DNA from: Zelonia costaricensis
Lineage: Eukaryota > Euglenozoa > Kinetoplastea > Trypanosomatida > Trypanosomatidae
DNA: 64,000 nucleotides
NCBI GenBank assembly: GCA_030849075.1
Contig: JASAOO010003529.1
Span: forward strand, 31,010-95,009
Direction of reading: 5' to 3'
In this document: positions 9,701 through 19,437 of the stretch, one piece after another
Position numbering within the stretch: position 1 is the first letter of the stretch
Layout: every line of letters begins with the position of its first letter
The notes under the pieces: model-generated
What the model was told of the DNA's origin: nothing
The model's database searches: none
Seen by the model: the letters and a program-made list of their open reading frames with translations, nothing else
Translations under genes and position numbers: made by a program

Positions 9701-10565
9701 GGCGGTCGACGCCTTCGACTTTGCGTGTGTGACAGAGGTGGCGCTGACGGAGCTGCTGCCGCGCGAGGCCCGGCTGGCGCGGATGGCGTGGCGCGTCGGC
9801 TTTGTCTTCGGCCTCGAGAACACGGGCAAGTCGCTTGTCATCAACTCCATGCGTGGCATCGCCCGTCCGACGGTGGCCACTGTAGGGCTCTCGCAGGAGG
9901 TGGTGGCGTTCGAGGAGTGGGTGTGGGCGCTGCACGAGCTGGGCGGGCGGGAGAGCTTCCGCAAGAACTGGCGCTACTACGCGCGCCGCATCGAGGTGGT
10001 GCACTTCCTCGTCTTCGTGCTCGACATCTTGAACCCGCAGGCCTTTGGGGAGGCCCAGGAGTACCTGAAGGCGGTCACGAGGCACTACCATGACGCACCG
10101 CTCGTCGTCGTCTTCAACAACTACCGCGAGGGCCACCGCCGCTTCGACATTGCAGAGTTCGAGGCGCTCATCGACCTCGAGAAGCTGCGCAAGCGGCACG
10201 GTGCGGAGGTGCTCTCCTGCGTGTGCGACATCTCCGTCGTGCATTCCAAGCACCGCCTGTTGCCGCCGGCACTGAACTCGACGCTGCGGACGTTGTCCAG
10301 CCTGCTCGTGGCCCGCTCTACCGGGGTGGCGGGCTCGGAGCAGGCGCCGCCGCCAGAGCCGAAGGCGCCCACGGCGTCGGCGCCCGCCAGCGTCTTGGGC
10401 GGCGCGGCAGGGGCGGCGGCGGCGGGGGCCGGCGTGCCCACCTCGAGCGTCGTCACGCCGCTTTACTCCGCCTTCAACGGTGGCGCAGGCGGCGGCCGCG
10501 CCTTCACTCGCGACAACGCCCCGACGGCGGCCTCAACGCCGCGGCCAGTGCAGCGCTTCGCGTGA
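6789..10565 (+). CDS. PH domain protein with C-terminal ARF-like GTPase domain
   Basis: This is a 1258-residue protein; 6789 is the first ATG in the frame. Residues about 18-125 read as a pleckstrin-homology domain (start GRLRCQMERQGRRTF, core KKRFWVVD, final-helix Trp in RETWSHAITRI), which would bind phosphoinositides or proteins at a membrane. The middle, about 130-980, has helical segments and Ser/Gly/Ala-rich linkers and is not recognised. The C-terminus resembles an ARF/ARL small GTPase: P-loop GLENTGKS at 1008-1015, a TVG switch-I-like segment, and ELGGRESFRKNW in switch II from 1050. The catalytic Gln of the ARF WDxGGQ motif is Arg1054, and the NKxD base-recognition motif reads NNYR at 1110-1113. 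Nucleotide may bind, but normal hydrolysis and guanine specificity look doubtful. A large PH-ARF fusion is not a standard family known to me; a membrane-trafficking scaffold is the best inference. Confidence 0.72.
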   Translation: MERTASELVSQPGNTPHMGRLRCQMERQGRRTFKGYKKRFWVVDERNGRLEVYKNDQAHVPTQTFRAADIRNVLYADDKQNRFFVMIVQTREARDIKFRMDSFEERETWSHAITRIMDAYSAINKHKNALNMVQRRAKTVAESLHVNIVIDSARLLAAVPEELLQYVSEAVDIALASVTAIVRAFAGEGVEVPRTYTLDVHAVSEDKAPYARVGPKYNPAARTLMLNVCLLRAKSERVSFVVTQPDEVFRLVQSSVFRNPVIEGWIETDPSSARVVAEIKEYLGLPAGRGSWITFQWGQNMDNSAQVEGFLQRFVNAAFFQRALQSVRDAVTRVERLIADTNAPPPGKAFPGASPAAPARDGNTSFASPRAARRLTISPSFTLPPDSASGQNNTSATTVGGGGGGFHSRQPSTGALGTTGAGASGAETVLAIHLIRENVSGLWIQLERRTIEIGKRPPPMTTVHTPDYEQHCRPAFLLVTKCRRVAPSELRATGDVLSDKLYEVAYNAFLQQQLSSLRTELNGIFNKQVKVVIMWDLLFRAAEGLKAPLAIEELPHLVRYVKGLCLSRLQHLAQVLRHGRDDQPGHVEDHNYMYNIFCSCVGTIVVDFLPFTQADKARVTEPKLVAGLLTDTLYCAKEDSILSLMAELGHAQRGASGKAIRNSLLGTGFRGVLLYAAEAKLGSWCERYFSHAEHTVPDPRQQPVEDEFDSDSDERSGGSLEAPDFGEAVAYERSAEIRLLTMQRVVNAIYDSQRRAPIDLKIGTDDIVRAIRAFVSAYGEDKRPSKHDVARVLIINLQRLRQMYVRAVDDETTSLLTFAQAHQLLRDFCEYATNEQFIEAALYGVANAVDPSEDATARRNVADLGPEVHEPLQWSGDAGAGNEDDGGQSMASASTASAADSPLGGKRRWGLRRRRMSHGSSLVNVSLRRQSAGSGSGGGGEARGPSTQPVPSTSGMPSASSGALQIQVPSGAVDAFDFACVTEVALTELLPREARLARMAWRVGFVFGLENTGKSLVINSMRGIARPTVATVGLSQEVVAFEEWVWALHELGGRESFRKNWRYYARRIEVVHFLVFVLDILNPQAFGEAQEYLKAVTRHYHDAPLVVVFNNYREGHRRFDIAEFEALIDLEKLRKRHGAEVLSCVCDISVVHSKHRLLPPALNSTLRTLSSLLVARSTGVAGSEQAPPPEPKAPTASAPASVLGGAAGAAAAGAGVPTSSVVTPLYSAFNGGAGGGRAFTRDNAPTAASTPRPVQRFA

Positions 10566-12198
10566 ATCTCGCCCCTCTGCTTCGGCCCCTCCCCACCACC
10601 CAAGTTGAGACCACTTCCCTCGCCCGACACGCGGGTGCACGCTGCGCCGTCGCTGCGCCGTCGCTGCGTGCTCGCGTGGTGAGTCGTCTTGCCTCTTCTT
10701 CCCGCACTTCTCACCCCACCAGCTGGATAGTGGCGCTCGTGCGCGTCACGGACGGCAGCGGCCGACATGCGCGACAGGGGCAGCTCCACGCGAAGAACAC
10801 CAAACAACAACAAAGAACGAACTTCAAGGATGACATGCACTGGGGTGACGGCAGCGACACAGACACACACACACACACACACACAAAACGTCAGAGAAAG
10901 ACTCGGACTTGAAGCATGGCCCGTGTTCCACCTCTGCCCCTTTTGAAAAGGTGCCGCCTCAGCACGCATCTTTGGTCTCTCGAGAGCGGTGTCTCGGATC
11001 GAGGGCTTCAGTGACAGGTGCGGTGTTTTACAACAATTGCCCTGGCTACGACTCCGTCGTTCCGCACAGAGCTTCACTGCGCCCCCCTTGGCGGCTGTTC
11101 ATGACCTTTATCCTGCTGCTCTCATCGCTCTCGTGTTGCCTCCCCCCCGTTTCGTCTCCGTCCTCTGGCGGCTTCGTCTGTTTCGTGTTCACCGATCGCC
11201 GCTCCTTTGCGAAACTCCCTGCACCACTCAACGGGTGTCAAGTTTCTCTCTGCACATCCCTCCGTCTTCGCTGTCTTGTCAGCCGCCGCATTACCACAGG
11301 ACACACCGGCACAGCTCACACCCTTCACACGTGCTCGTCACTCAGTGTTGTCGTCTCGCTTTGTTTGTGAGTCCGTGCTTGGCTGTTCCGCAGACATTTT
11401 TCGTTTCCACTTCTCTGTCCTCCTCCTCTGCCTCCCACCACCGACACCCGCAGGTACCACGGCGCTCACTCGCCCCCCTCCCCTCCTCTCACTCCATCTC
11501 CACCCCCATATCTCTTTCCCACTTTTTCATTCCTGTAGTGCCCTTCTCGCCGGCTTGTCCGCCCCCCCCATTCCTTTTAGCTCAGCCCCGCACCTCTGTC
11601 TAACCCCGCTCTTTTTTTCTTTTCCTTTCCTGTCTTTCCTGCGCACGCCGTAGGTGATACAGTTCCGGGCAACCCCTCTGCCCGCCTGCCCCCTCCCTCC
11701 TCCTCTCCCGCCCACCGCACCGCGTGCTCTCGTACCGCACGGCCAGGCCCGCCTGACGGACGTCTTCGCTCCGCTCCCCGGTCCTCTCGCCCCCCTTTCT
11801 CTGTAGTTTGCGGGCTTTCTGTCCTTCTTGGCTTCCGCAGCTTGCAGCACACCTTCGTCTCGTCAGCCGGTATCGCTCCCTTCGTCTTTTTCTCTTTTCT
11901 TCTATTGTGTGACTCGCTGCGCCTGTCGGTGAGGGGCACGAGCGACCGCCACGTTGCTCTACTCTTCTGGCCTCACTCGAAGTCTGAGTCCGACACATAC
12001 GCGCAGCCAAGAGCGAAAAAAGCGCCCACCGCCTCACTTCCTGCTCTTGTTGACGTTGCAGCGGGTGCTTCGCTCTCCCGCTCTCTCTCGCTTGTCCCTC
12101 CCCCTCCCCCATACACGCACCATCACCACCACTTCTTTCTTTTCACAGCCTTTGTGAGTGTCTTCGCTTCTTCTTTAAAGGGGGGAGGGCGACGCGAC
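10566..12198 (+). other. Intergenic region
   Basis: No gene is supported. A CA tract sits at 10863-10885. Dense pyrimidine runs at about 11080-11180, 11395-11640 and 11870-11910 offer several trans-splice acceptor candidates, including CTGTAG at 11534-11539. Confidence 0.6.
10863..10885. repeat. (AC)n microsatellite
   Basis: A pure AC tract of 23 bases lies about 300 bases after the PH-ARF stop codon. Confidence 0.95.
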
Positions 12199-14469
12199 AT
12201 GACTTCCAACGTTGCCCCGGCTATCTCGCTGTTGCCCTATGGTGAGCAACAAGGCAGCTTCCGCGGCGTCGTCGCCTGCTCAAACCGCGACGACGGCTAC
12301 TTCAGTGGTGAGAATAACTACGTGAACTCCACCATCTACACCGGCTTCCGCTACCAATGCGTCGAGTACGGCCGCCGCTTCCTGCTGCTCACGACGGGCT
12401 GCATCTTCGACGACTGCGGCCGCGCGAGCGAGATCTACGCGATGAAGCACATTACCCACGTCGAGACAGGCGAGAAGTACCCACTGCACCACCACCACAA
12501 CGACGGCACCGCGAAGCAGAAGCCGGCGCCGGGGGACATCATCATCTACCCCTTCCACCCGGAGCTGACGCCGTGGGGCCACATCGGCATCATCTCCTTC
12601 GTTGACGACACCTGCGTCGGCATTGCAGAGCAGAACCAGTTCTTTGGTCCCTTCACCTCGCCAAGTGACTCGTACCTCGACGGCGAGCGCTGCGTCGCGC
12701 GCTACTCGGTCCTCAACTACAACGAGGCGACGCAGACGTGGACCATCGAGGAGCCGAGCACGATGCCGCAGTCGCTCGGGTGGATGTCGTACCCTGACGC
12801 CCCTACGCGCGAGCAGATCTACGCCCCCTTCACGCCGCTGCCATCTGCTATCAAGGTGCGGTCGACGCCGTTCGACCACGAGGAGCACCCCTTCATCACC
12901 CACTTCCACCTGCACAACGGCTTCGACATTCCCAGCGGGCGGGTGACGCATGCATACGGCATGTGCGGTGGCTCAGCCCCGGTGCTGGTCGGCTCCGGCA
13001 GCGCCATTTCGCGTGTCCTGCGCTTCACCATGCAGCTCCTTTTCCACCGCTCCCGCCTCGGCCCTGCGTTCCGGACCCTGCCGACGAACCCGCTCGACGC
13101 CACGCTGCCGGCGGGCGCAGATTCGTGCCGCGAGGTCGACGACTTCTTCGCTGTGCTGGCCGATGCCGACGTGGTCGAGGCCACCGAGGCCACCCCGGAC
13201 ACCCTGCGGCAGGCCATTGCGGACTACTTCGATGTCCCGCTCGAGGTGGTGCTGGCGATGGAGCGCGACTTCGCCAAGGCCGAGGCCCACCTCGCGGCAG
13301 CTGTCACTTTCTACCCGAACCTGGCGACGCAGGCGGCAGACCTCGAGGTGTTCCAGGCGGCGCGGCAGAAGATCAAGAACGCCGCTGCCGCGACCGCTGC
13401 TGCCGCTACTGCTGCTGCTGGTGAGGTTGCGACGGTGTCGCTGACGACGGCCAACACGAGCACCCCCATCACTGAGGAGCCGAGCGTCGGCACCGCTCCT
13501 GGCATGGTGGAGGACCTGCCCTTCGAAAACCAGCACGACGAGGCGTGGCGGGTGGCGCGGGTGAACTTCGGCAACTCGCGCCTGATGGCGGAAATCGCCC
13601 AGCTGAACGAGGTGAAGGCAGAGGTTGTGCAGGCCATCTCGATGATGACGCCGGCGCCCGTGCGCTGCTTCCTGTCGACCCAGTACCGCATGGACCTCTC
13701 CAACTACCTCAAGTCCGTGGAGACCATCTACGGCCCGCGCACAGCCCTGACGATTGTCCTCAGCGACGACGAGCCGATGGACGGTCTGCTGCGCGAGCTT
13801 GTCACGGCCCTGCAGGGCGTCTGCGAGCGCGTCAAGTACCCGGTGCGCGTGGTGGACGAGAAGGACCTCGTTTTCGCGAGTGGGAAGCTGCGCGTGGCGT
13901 CGTCGGAGGCTTCGTCGGGCGCGTGCAGCCCGACGACCGGCATCACGCCAGCCGGCGCCTACGAGGTGAACTTTGTTTTTGCGCTGTGCGAGTGGCACCG
14001 CATCCTGTCGAACAAGGGCGCTCGCCACAAGGCTCTGTACCAAGCCGCTGTCGACCCGACCGCGGACGTGGTGTTCGCGAAGCCGCTGTGGTCGCACCTC
14101 TGCTCCGGCAACGTCAACGTCAGCGATGCGACGGTCGAGGAGCACGACGGCCACGCGCTGCGCTCCCGCTCCGTCCGTTTCTTCGACCTGTGCCGCCGAC
14201 TGTACCTGCTGGCTTCGCCGAAGCAGCCGCCGGAGACGTGGGACATTGAGGTGTCCGAGTACAAGGATAGCTGCCGGCGCATCGGCATCGCCGCACCGGC
14301 GGTGCCAGCAAACCCGCCGGGTAACTTTTGTGCAGAGACTGTTGTCATCAACCTCGCCGTAAGCTGCATGATGGCCCACGTGGGCGGCAAGCTGCATCCT
14401 GACCCGGAGAACACCGGCGCCCACGACGGCCACCCTGCAGCCCTGACATACATGTTCCCGGCAGACTAG
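12199..14469 (+). CDS. Trypanothione/glutathionylspermidine synthetase-like protein: intact CHAP amidase, degenerate synthetase half
   Basis: This is a 756-residue protein; 12199 is the only ATG near the domain start. Residues about 15-185 form a CHAP amidase: catalytic Cys54 in YQCVEYGRRF, His128 in PWGHIGII and the following VGIAEQNQF. Spacing agrees with the amidase half of glutathionylspermidine synthetase and trypanothione synthetase, which cleave the glutathione-spermidine amide. Downstream, DADVVEATEATP (about residue 320) and DVVFAKPLWSHLCSGN (about residue 620) align in order with the ligase half. However, the acidic 'EYN' Mg/ATP motif and the C-terminal KP...GR glycine loop of the ATP-grasp fold are not visible, and an Ala/Thr-rich linker interrupts the domain near 395-425. 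I infer an active amidase with a dead ligase half. It is probably cytosolic, as no signal peptide is seen. The cognate active synthetases would be elsewhere in the genome. Confidence 0.8.
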   Translation: MTSNVAPAISLLPYGEQQGSFRGVVACSNRDDGYFSGENNYVNSTIYTGFRYQCVEYGRRFLLLTTGCIFDDCGRASEIYAMKHITHVETGEKYPLHHHHNDGTAKQKPAPGDIIIYPFHPELTPWGHIGIISFVDDTCVGIAEQNQFFGPFTSPSDSYLDGERCVARYSVLNYNEATQTWTIEEPSTMPQSLGWMSYPDAPTREQIYAPFTPLPSAIKVRSTPFDHEEHPFITHFHLHNGFDIPSGRVTHAYGMCGGSAPVLVGSGSAISRVLRFTMQLLFHRSRLGPAFRTLPTNPLDATLPAGADSCREVDDFFAVLADADVVEATEATPDTLRQAIADYFDVPLEVVLAMERDFAKAEAHLAAAVTFYPNLATQAADLEVFQAARQKIKNAAAATAAAATAAAGEVATVSLTTANTSTPITEEPSVGTAPGMVEDLPFENQHDEAWRVARVNFGNSRLMAEIAQLNEVKAEVVQAISMMTPAPVRCFLSTQYRMDLSNYLKSVETIYGPRTALTIVLSDDEPMDGLLRELVTALQGVCERVKYPVRVVDEKDLVFASGKLRVASSEASSGACSPTTGITPAGAYEVNFVFALCEWHRILSNKGARHKALYQAAVDPTADVVFAKPLWSHLCSGNVNVSDATVEEHDGHALRSRSVRFFDLCRRLYLLASPKQPPETWDIEVSEYKDSCRRIGIAAPAVPANPPGNFCAETVVINLAVSCMMAHVGGKLHPDPENTGAHDGHPAALTYMFPAD

Positions 14470-14698
14470 CCTCGGTCATGCCAACCCCCCTCTCTCCCTC
14501 CCCGTCACTCCTCTCCCACTGCGGCATTCAGGAGCCGGGAAAGTCTGGAGGACGGGGGATCGACGCACCTCGTGAAGCCACGCGTGCGCATGCGTGTGGG
14601 TGCGTAAGGAGCGTGCGGGCTGACGTGGAAGAGCGCCTGCTGCACGCGCCCGCTGCCACGCGGCGCTGCCTCGATGTACGGACCAGTTTACGGACGTT

Positions 14699-14718
14699 TG
14701 TGTGTGTGTGTGTGTGTG
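14699..14718. repeat. (TG)n microsatellite
   Basis: A pure TG tract of 20 bases lies about 230 bases after the stop of the CHAP amidase gene. Confidence 0.95.
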
Positions 14719-14924
14719 GGTGGGTGGTTGCAACCTGCTCGTAGCAATGCGCGTTTGTCCTGATGTGTTTAAAGGCTAGGGGGCCCTTTTTTCGTTTTAC
14801 TTCTGGCTGAACCGCGCGCACCAGCACACAGAGGCGGACACCCTCCCCAACAAACCCAACACGCATGTCGCCTATGCGCCGGCGCACCCCCACACACGCG
14901 CACATACTCGCGCGGCGATGCTCG

Positions 14925-15001
14925 TCTCTCCCCCTACCACCTCTCTTGTTTCCTCTCTTGTCGCGCCGACTATTCGACTCTTTCTCTTGTTTCCCCGGCA
15001 G
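14925..15001 (+). promoter_or_regulatory. Putative spliced-leader acceptor for the SET-domain gene
   Basis: A long C/T-rich tract with TTTCTCTTGTTTCCCCGGCAG ending at AG 15000-15001 is the strongest acceptor-like signal in this interval, about 590 nt before the ATG. Confidence 0.4.
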
Positions 15002-15586
15002 CTCGACGTGCGCTCGGATAGACAGAGCCTTCATCACCTTCTTTCACCCCACTGAACGGAGAAGCGAACAAAAAAAGGGCACGAGAGTGCAGAAGAGATG
15101 ACGCAGAGGAGAGTAGTGGCTAGTGCGCAGTCGAAGGCGTCGGGTACGACCGTCCGTGGAGGCCATTGCGGCACTTGTTGAATTGGTTTCCTCTACTGCC
15201 ACCCCCCCCCCACCCCTCAATGACATGACGGAGGGGATCAGAGGCAACAGCGAAACAGGAAAGCGAGCGAGACGTGCGTGCAGTGCTGGTGCGGTCTTTT
15301 CCTTCACAACGCCGCACTCTGGTTGTTGTTCTGCGTCTCCTCTGTTGATCTCGGTGACGTGGCGGCGGAGCGAGCGCTCCGTGGCCGACGCATCACGACG
15401 CGGCGGTTCTGAGCCGCCCATGCACTCCTTTCACCGTTCAACTTCGCTCTTGCCTTCCGCATTTCCTGGCACTCTCAGTTTCTTGTGACCGGAACGCGCT
15501 CGCCACTTCCCACACCCCAACACGCACACACACACACACACACAACTACACACAAACCCACGTACCGACGCGCGTGCGGCACAGTC

Positions 15587-17086
15587 ATGAGCAGCGCGCT
15601 GTCGGGGTCCGGCACGACCAGCTCCAGCTTCTACCTCGGCACAAACCCATCACCGCAGGCCTTTGCCAAGTACACCAAGAAGCACGACATCTTCCTCCAC
15701 CCCGATGTCGCCTTTCTCGTCCCGACCAAGACGATGGGCATGGGCGTCTTTGCCGCCCGCCAGCTCCCGGCCGGCACCGTCGTGATCAGCTGCCCCGAGG
15801 CTTCGGGGGTGTCGCCGTACATGAAGGACGCCGCGACGTCGCCGTGCGTGGCGGCGCTGCACGCCAGCGCGGCTGCCATGGACGACGCAGCCCTGTTCGA
15901 CGTGCTCGTACTCATGGCCGAGCTCTGTCGCGCCGCTTCGCTGTGGCGGCCGTGGCTGGAGGCGTGCCCCCGCATGGAGCAGCATTTCTTCGACCTCACA
16001 CCCGCGCAGGCCGCCGCCCTCGGGACGGTGCCAACACCAGCGTCGTCGTCGTCGCTCGAGTCGCCGGCGGTGGCTGCGGTGACCGGCATCGCGCAGGCGC
16101 TGGCGGATTTGCGCGTGGCGGAGCGCTGGGCCGCGGCGGAGGCGATCATGGCTGCGCACCCCGACGTGTGGCCACCCGAGAAGGCTACGTACGCCCTCTA
16201 CTGCGAAGCCCTCTCGCAGGTATTCTCGCGCAACTTCCACCGAGAGGAGCTGCGGGGGCGCGAGGGCCCGTACCTGCTGCCTGGCCTGGACATTCTGAAC
16301 CACTCCTTCACCGCCAACACCACCTTTGAGGTGCGCGGTGGTGGCCGGAAGCACGCCACGGCCTTCACGGTTGTCACGACGCGTGCGGTGCAGAAGGGGG
16401 AGCAGGTGTACGGCTGCTACGGCCGTATCGGCGCAGCCCGCTTCGCCGTGGAGTTCCAGTTCGCCACCAAGGCGGTCCTGCGGAACGACCTCGTGCGCTG
16501 CTCCGCCGCGTCGCTGGCGGCGGTGGCGACGCTGCTGCACAGCTCACAGACACCCGCGGACGAGCCGGCGGACGCGACCGCGGTCCTCCAGGCAAACGGT
16601 GCGCGGCTGGAGAGCGGCACGGTGGCGGCCCACCGGAAGGAGATGGCACGGCGGGTGGAGCGGCTGCAGCGGCTCGGGCTGCTGTACGACGAGGGCCTCT
16701 ACCTCGTGCGCCCGTACGCGACGTGGGCGGCGGAGGAGGCGGCGGAGCCGGCGCCCTCATTTCGCTGGAACACGCCGGCCGAGCACGCGAAGGAGGTTGC
16801 GCAGCACCGCCGCGTGCTCGCGGCCACCGTGCACCTGCTGACGGCCAGTAAGGACGCTTTCGACGACCTGTACCACCGCATCACCGTGGAATGGGAGCCG
16901 CCGCAGTCGCCGACACTCACGGCGGCGGTGCGTGGCTTCTTGAACGTGAAGCTGGCCGCCGCACAGCAGCAGCGGGACGCGGCGAGCACCGTGTTCGAAG
17001 ACAGCAGCGTGCGGCGGCAGCTGCTGCAGGACGTGCTAGACTCCGAAATAGCGACGCTGCGCTACTACGCGGACTCGTTTGCGTGA
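15587..17086 (+). CDS. SET-domain protein methyltransferase (SETD3/4/6, Rubisco-LSMT-like type)
   Basis: This is a 499-residue protein. The frame is open upstream to 15485, but that stretch encodes His-Thr from a CA repeat, so the first ATG at 15587 is taken as the start. The SET fold is split, as in the Rubisco large-subunit methyltransferase/SETD group: an early GMGVFAARQLPAGT motif near residue 47, a helical insert about 90-200, then GLDILNHSFTANT with Asn238-His239 (AdoMet binding) and KGEQVYGCYGRIG with the catalytic-type Tyr275 and Tyr278. The C-terminal helical part, about 300-499, would be the substrate-binding lobe. It should transfer methyl groups from S-adenosylmethionine to lysine (or, as in SETD3, histidine) of a non-histone protein. 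The substrate cannot be read from the sequence. Confidence 0.82.
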   Translation: MSSALSGSGTTSSSFYLGTNPSPQAFAKYTKKHDIFLHPDVAFLVPTKTMGMGVFAARQLPAGTVVISCPEASGVSPYMKDAATSPCVAALHASAAAMDDAALFDVLVLMAELCRAASLWRPWLEACPRMEQHFFDLTPAQAAALGTVPTPASSSSLESPAVAAVTGIAQALADLRVAERWAAAEAIMAAHPDVWPPEKATYALYCEALSQVFSRNFHREELRGREGPYLLPGLDILNHSFTANTTFEVRGGGRKHATAFTVVTTRAVQKGEQVYGCYGRIGAARFAVEFQFATKAVLRNDLVRCSAASLAAVATLLHSSQTPADEPADATAVLQANGARLESGTVAAHRKEMARRVERLQRLGLLYDEGLYLVRPYATWAAEEAAEPAPSFRWNTPAEHAKEVAQHRRVLAATVHLLTASKDAFDDLYHRITVEWEPPQSPTLTAAVRGFLNVKLAAAQQQRDAASTVFEDSSVRRQLLQDVLDSEIATLRYYADSFA

Positions 17087-19093
17087 GCTCTGCCTCTCTT
17101 CCCGTTCGGGCGGAGGAGAACAAGGACGGCGATGGATTTGCATTCACGCGCGAGACTGGCTTGGCTGTGCGGGGCTCAGGAAAGAGGTGCGCGGGTGGAG
17201 CCGAAGAGGACCTTCGCTTTCTGGCTCCCCTGCGTTGCGCGCGACGAGCATCGCGCTGGCGCGCTTTGTTTGCGTTTAACGATAACGTGCGGCTCGCTGG
17301 AGGAGGGGGGGAGAGACGTGACGGCGGGGGTTCTGTGGCAGAGCATGCGCCGTACCGCCCACCTTCTCTCTGCGTAGTCCTGCATTTCGAATAACGGAGG
17401 AGGCTGGAAATTGATGGCGTCGAGAAGCATCTTCGAACACGAACGCAAAACACACACACACACATACACACGCAGGCACGCCCTCTTTCTTCCCGCCTTC
17501 TTCTGGGCTTGAGTACGTTGAGCTTGAAAACAAGCTTTGCGAATGGCGACGTCGACACGGGCCGCGCCTGGAACGTTGTCGGTCAGGCATGTGCCGTCTT
17601 CGTCTCTGACGGGGACAGCGCTGTTGCGCTTCCCTTTCGCCCGGTCAGCTGTCGCTTCTCTTGCTCTCTCTATGCCACTCTTCCTGTAGCGCCTTCTTTT
17701 GGTTTTCTCGTCATCACACGGCACCCAACTCCCGGCGAGCGGAACGGCGTTGCACGTTTGCTTTTTTGCCCCTTTCTGCCGACGTGCAAACCTCCAACCG
17801 CCTTCACCTCGATTTCCCGTCCCACTTCCGACCAAGCTGCTGTTTCACACGAACGCGACAGCACGAGGGTATCCTGAGTCACCAACTCCTCCCCCCACTA
17901 CTACCCCCCCCCCAATTCCTGCCTCCCGTGCACCTTGTTGGTATTTCTTTCCACGCACTTGCCGGCGTCGGAGACCTTGCGCTGGTCTCCTTCCCTTTTT
18001 CCCGTAGACCCCAGCCTGTGACGTGCGACTCGACTTCCCCCCTCCCCTGGTGTACGTGACTGTTGCGTGGCCGACGACAACGTTGTTCCTGCACCACTCT
18101 GCAGCCTCAGCTTTTCTTTTTCTTCAGTTGTCTTGGTGCCTGTGTTGGGGTGTATGGGCCGCTCCGGCCTGCCTCGTATATACACACCCCCACCACTTCA
18201 CACACACACACACACACATCCAGACTGGAAGTGAGTACCACAAGGTGGCCTCCATCTCCTCATTGCTCTGGAGCCGGCACTTAGCCCAAGCAGGAACTTC
18301 GCTTCATACCATTCACTTTCTTGTTTTCTCATCGGCTGCCCACGCAGGTGTTCCTCGGCTTCGCAATACGGCAACCCTTCGGTCCACCTTCCAACCCACG
18401 TCACTCGTTAAGCTGGCTTGGAGCGCCCCTCCACCCTCCGCCCATACGCGCAGTGTACTCATCGTGAGCCACAACCCGCACTGCGCTGTCGCTTTCACGA
18501 TCTTGGCAGCGAGCGCATCACCACCTAGCCGCTCTAGACACGAGACACGGTAGCAACGGGAGGCTGCGCCGCTACTCGTTTTCTCTAGTCAGCCGTTTCT
18601 CCGCTCCTGTCTTCCCCTCGACACACACATACACACACACACCACTTCCGTCTTACAGAGACGTCAACCATTTCCAGCGGCGCAAGGCAGGTTGGCCGCC
18701 AATTCACTCTTCCTTTTTGCCTTTTCGTCGTCATCCCTTTTTCTTTGGCATCTTTTCTTGAGTGCTTTGTTTTACCGCTGGCGGCCCTTCACACGCCCCC
18801 CTCCCCTCGAACTGCAACTCGGCCCCCGTTCCTCCTGTCTTGTTTCTCTTTCCCGTGTTTTTCTCTCTTCTTTCCCCTTTTCTCTGTTTGCGGTTGTCCT
18901 GTTCGGCCCGTTTTACGCCGTGTCTGCGTTCCAGCTCTTCTTGCTGGCACCCTTCCTCCACCTCCCCTCTTTCTCGTACACTATTTGTGAGGTGCGGTCG
19001 TTATCTCCGCCTGCCTGTGTGTCTGTGTGCGCGAGGTTTCTCTTCTGGCGTGTTGTACCTTCTTCGTCTTCTGCGCCTCACCCTCTTCGCGCC

Positions 19094-19135
<42 letters not shown>

Positions 19136-19437
19136 TTGCGCGCGAGCGCGCGCACGACGCCGCGGCTCCGTCCCTCTCCCTCCCCCCTCTCCGCGCACTT
19201 TGCTTTCATCATTCTTTCCTCTCGTTCCACCGCCCTCCTGCGCAACTATTGGCTCGAACAAACTCATACACACGCACGTACACCAGCGCGAGCACCCGCT
19301 GTACTCATTCCAGCAAGCTGGCTCTACAGGATAGCACCCGAAAAAGAACCGACACAAACAAGAAGGCAAGCGCGACTGTGAGGTGCGCGTCACTGCTTCC
19401 CCCCGATCGCACGCTCCGCTCGAGGCCGAATGCGACC
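17087..19437 (+). other. Intergenic region, 2.35 kb
   Basis: No gene is supported. CA-rich tracts occur at about 17450-17475, 18197-18221 and 18621-18643. Dense pyrimidine stretches at 18690-18970 and the (GT)n tract at 19098-19131 precede the first giant C2 gene. Confidence 0.6.
19098..19131. repeat. (GT)n microsatellite
   Basis: A pure GT tract of 34 bases lies 306 bases upstream of the first multi-C2 gene. Confidence 0.95.

Larger units (their letters stand above)
14470..15586 (+). other. Intergenic region
   Basis: No gene is seen. A TG tract (14699-14718) follows the amidase stop, and a CA-rich tract (about 15522-15545) lies just before the SET gene. The polypyrimidine tract around 14925-15000 is described separately. 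Confidence 0.6.

Noticed and set aside
19027..19437. In-frame extension upstream of the first multi-C2 gene
   Set aside because: It has no ATG before 19438 and is encoded by a GT repeat and pyrimidine tract.
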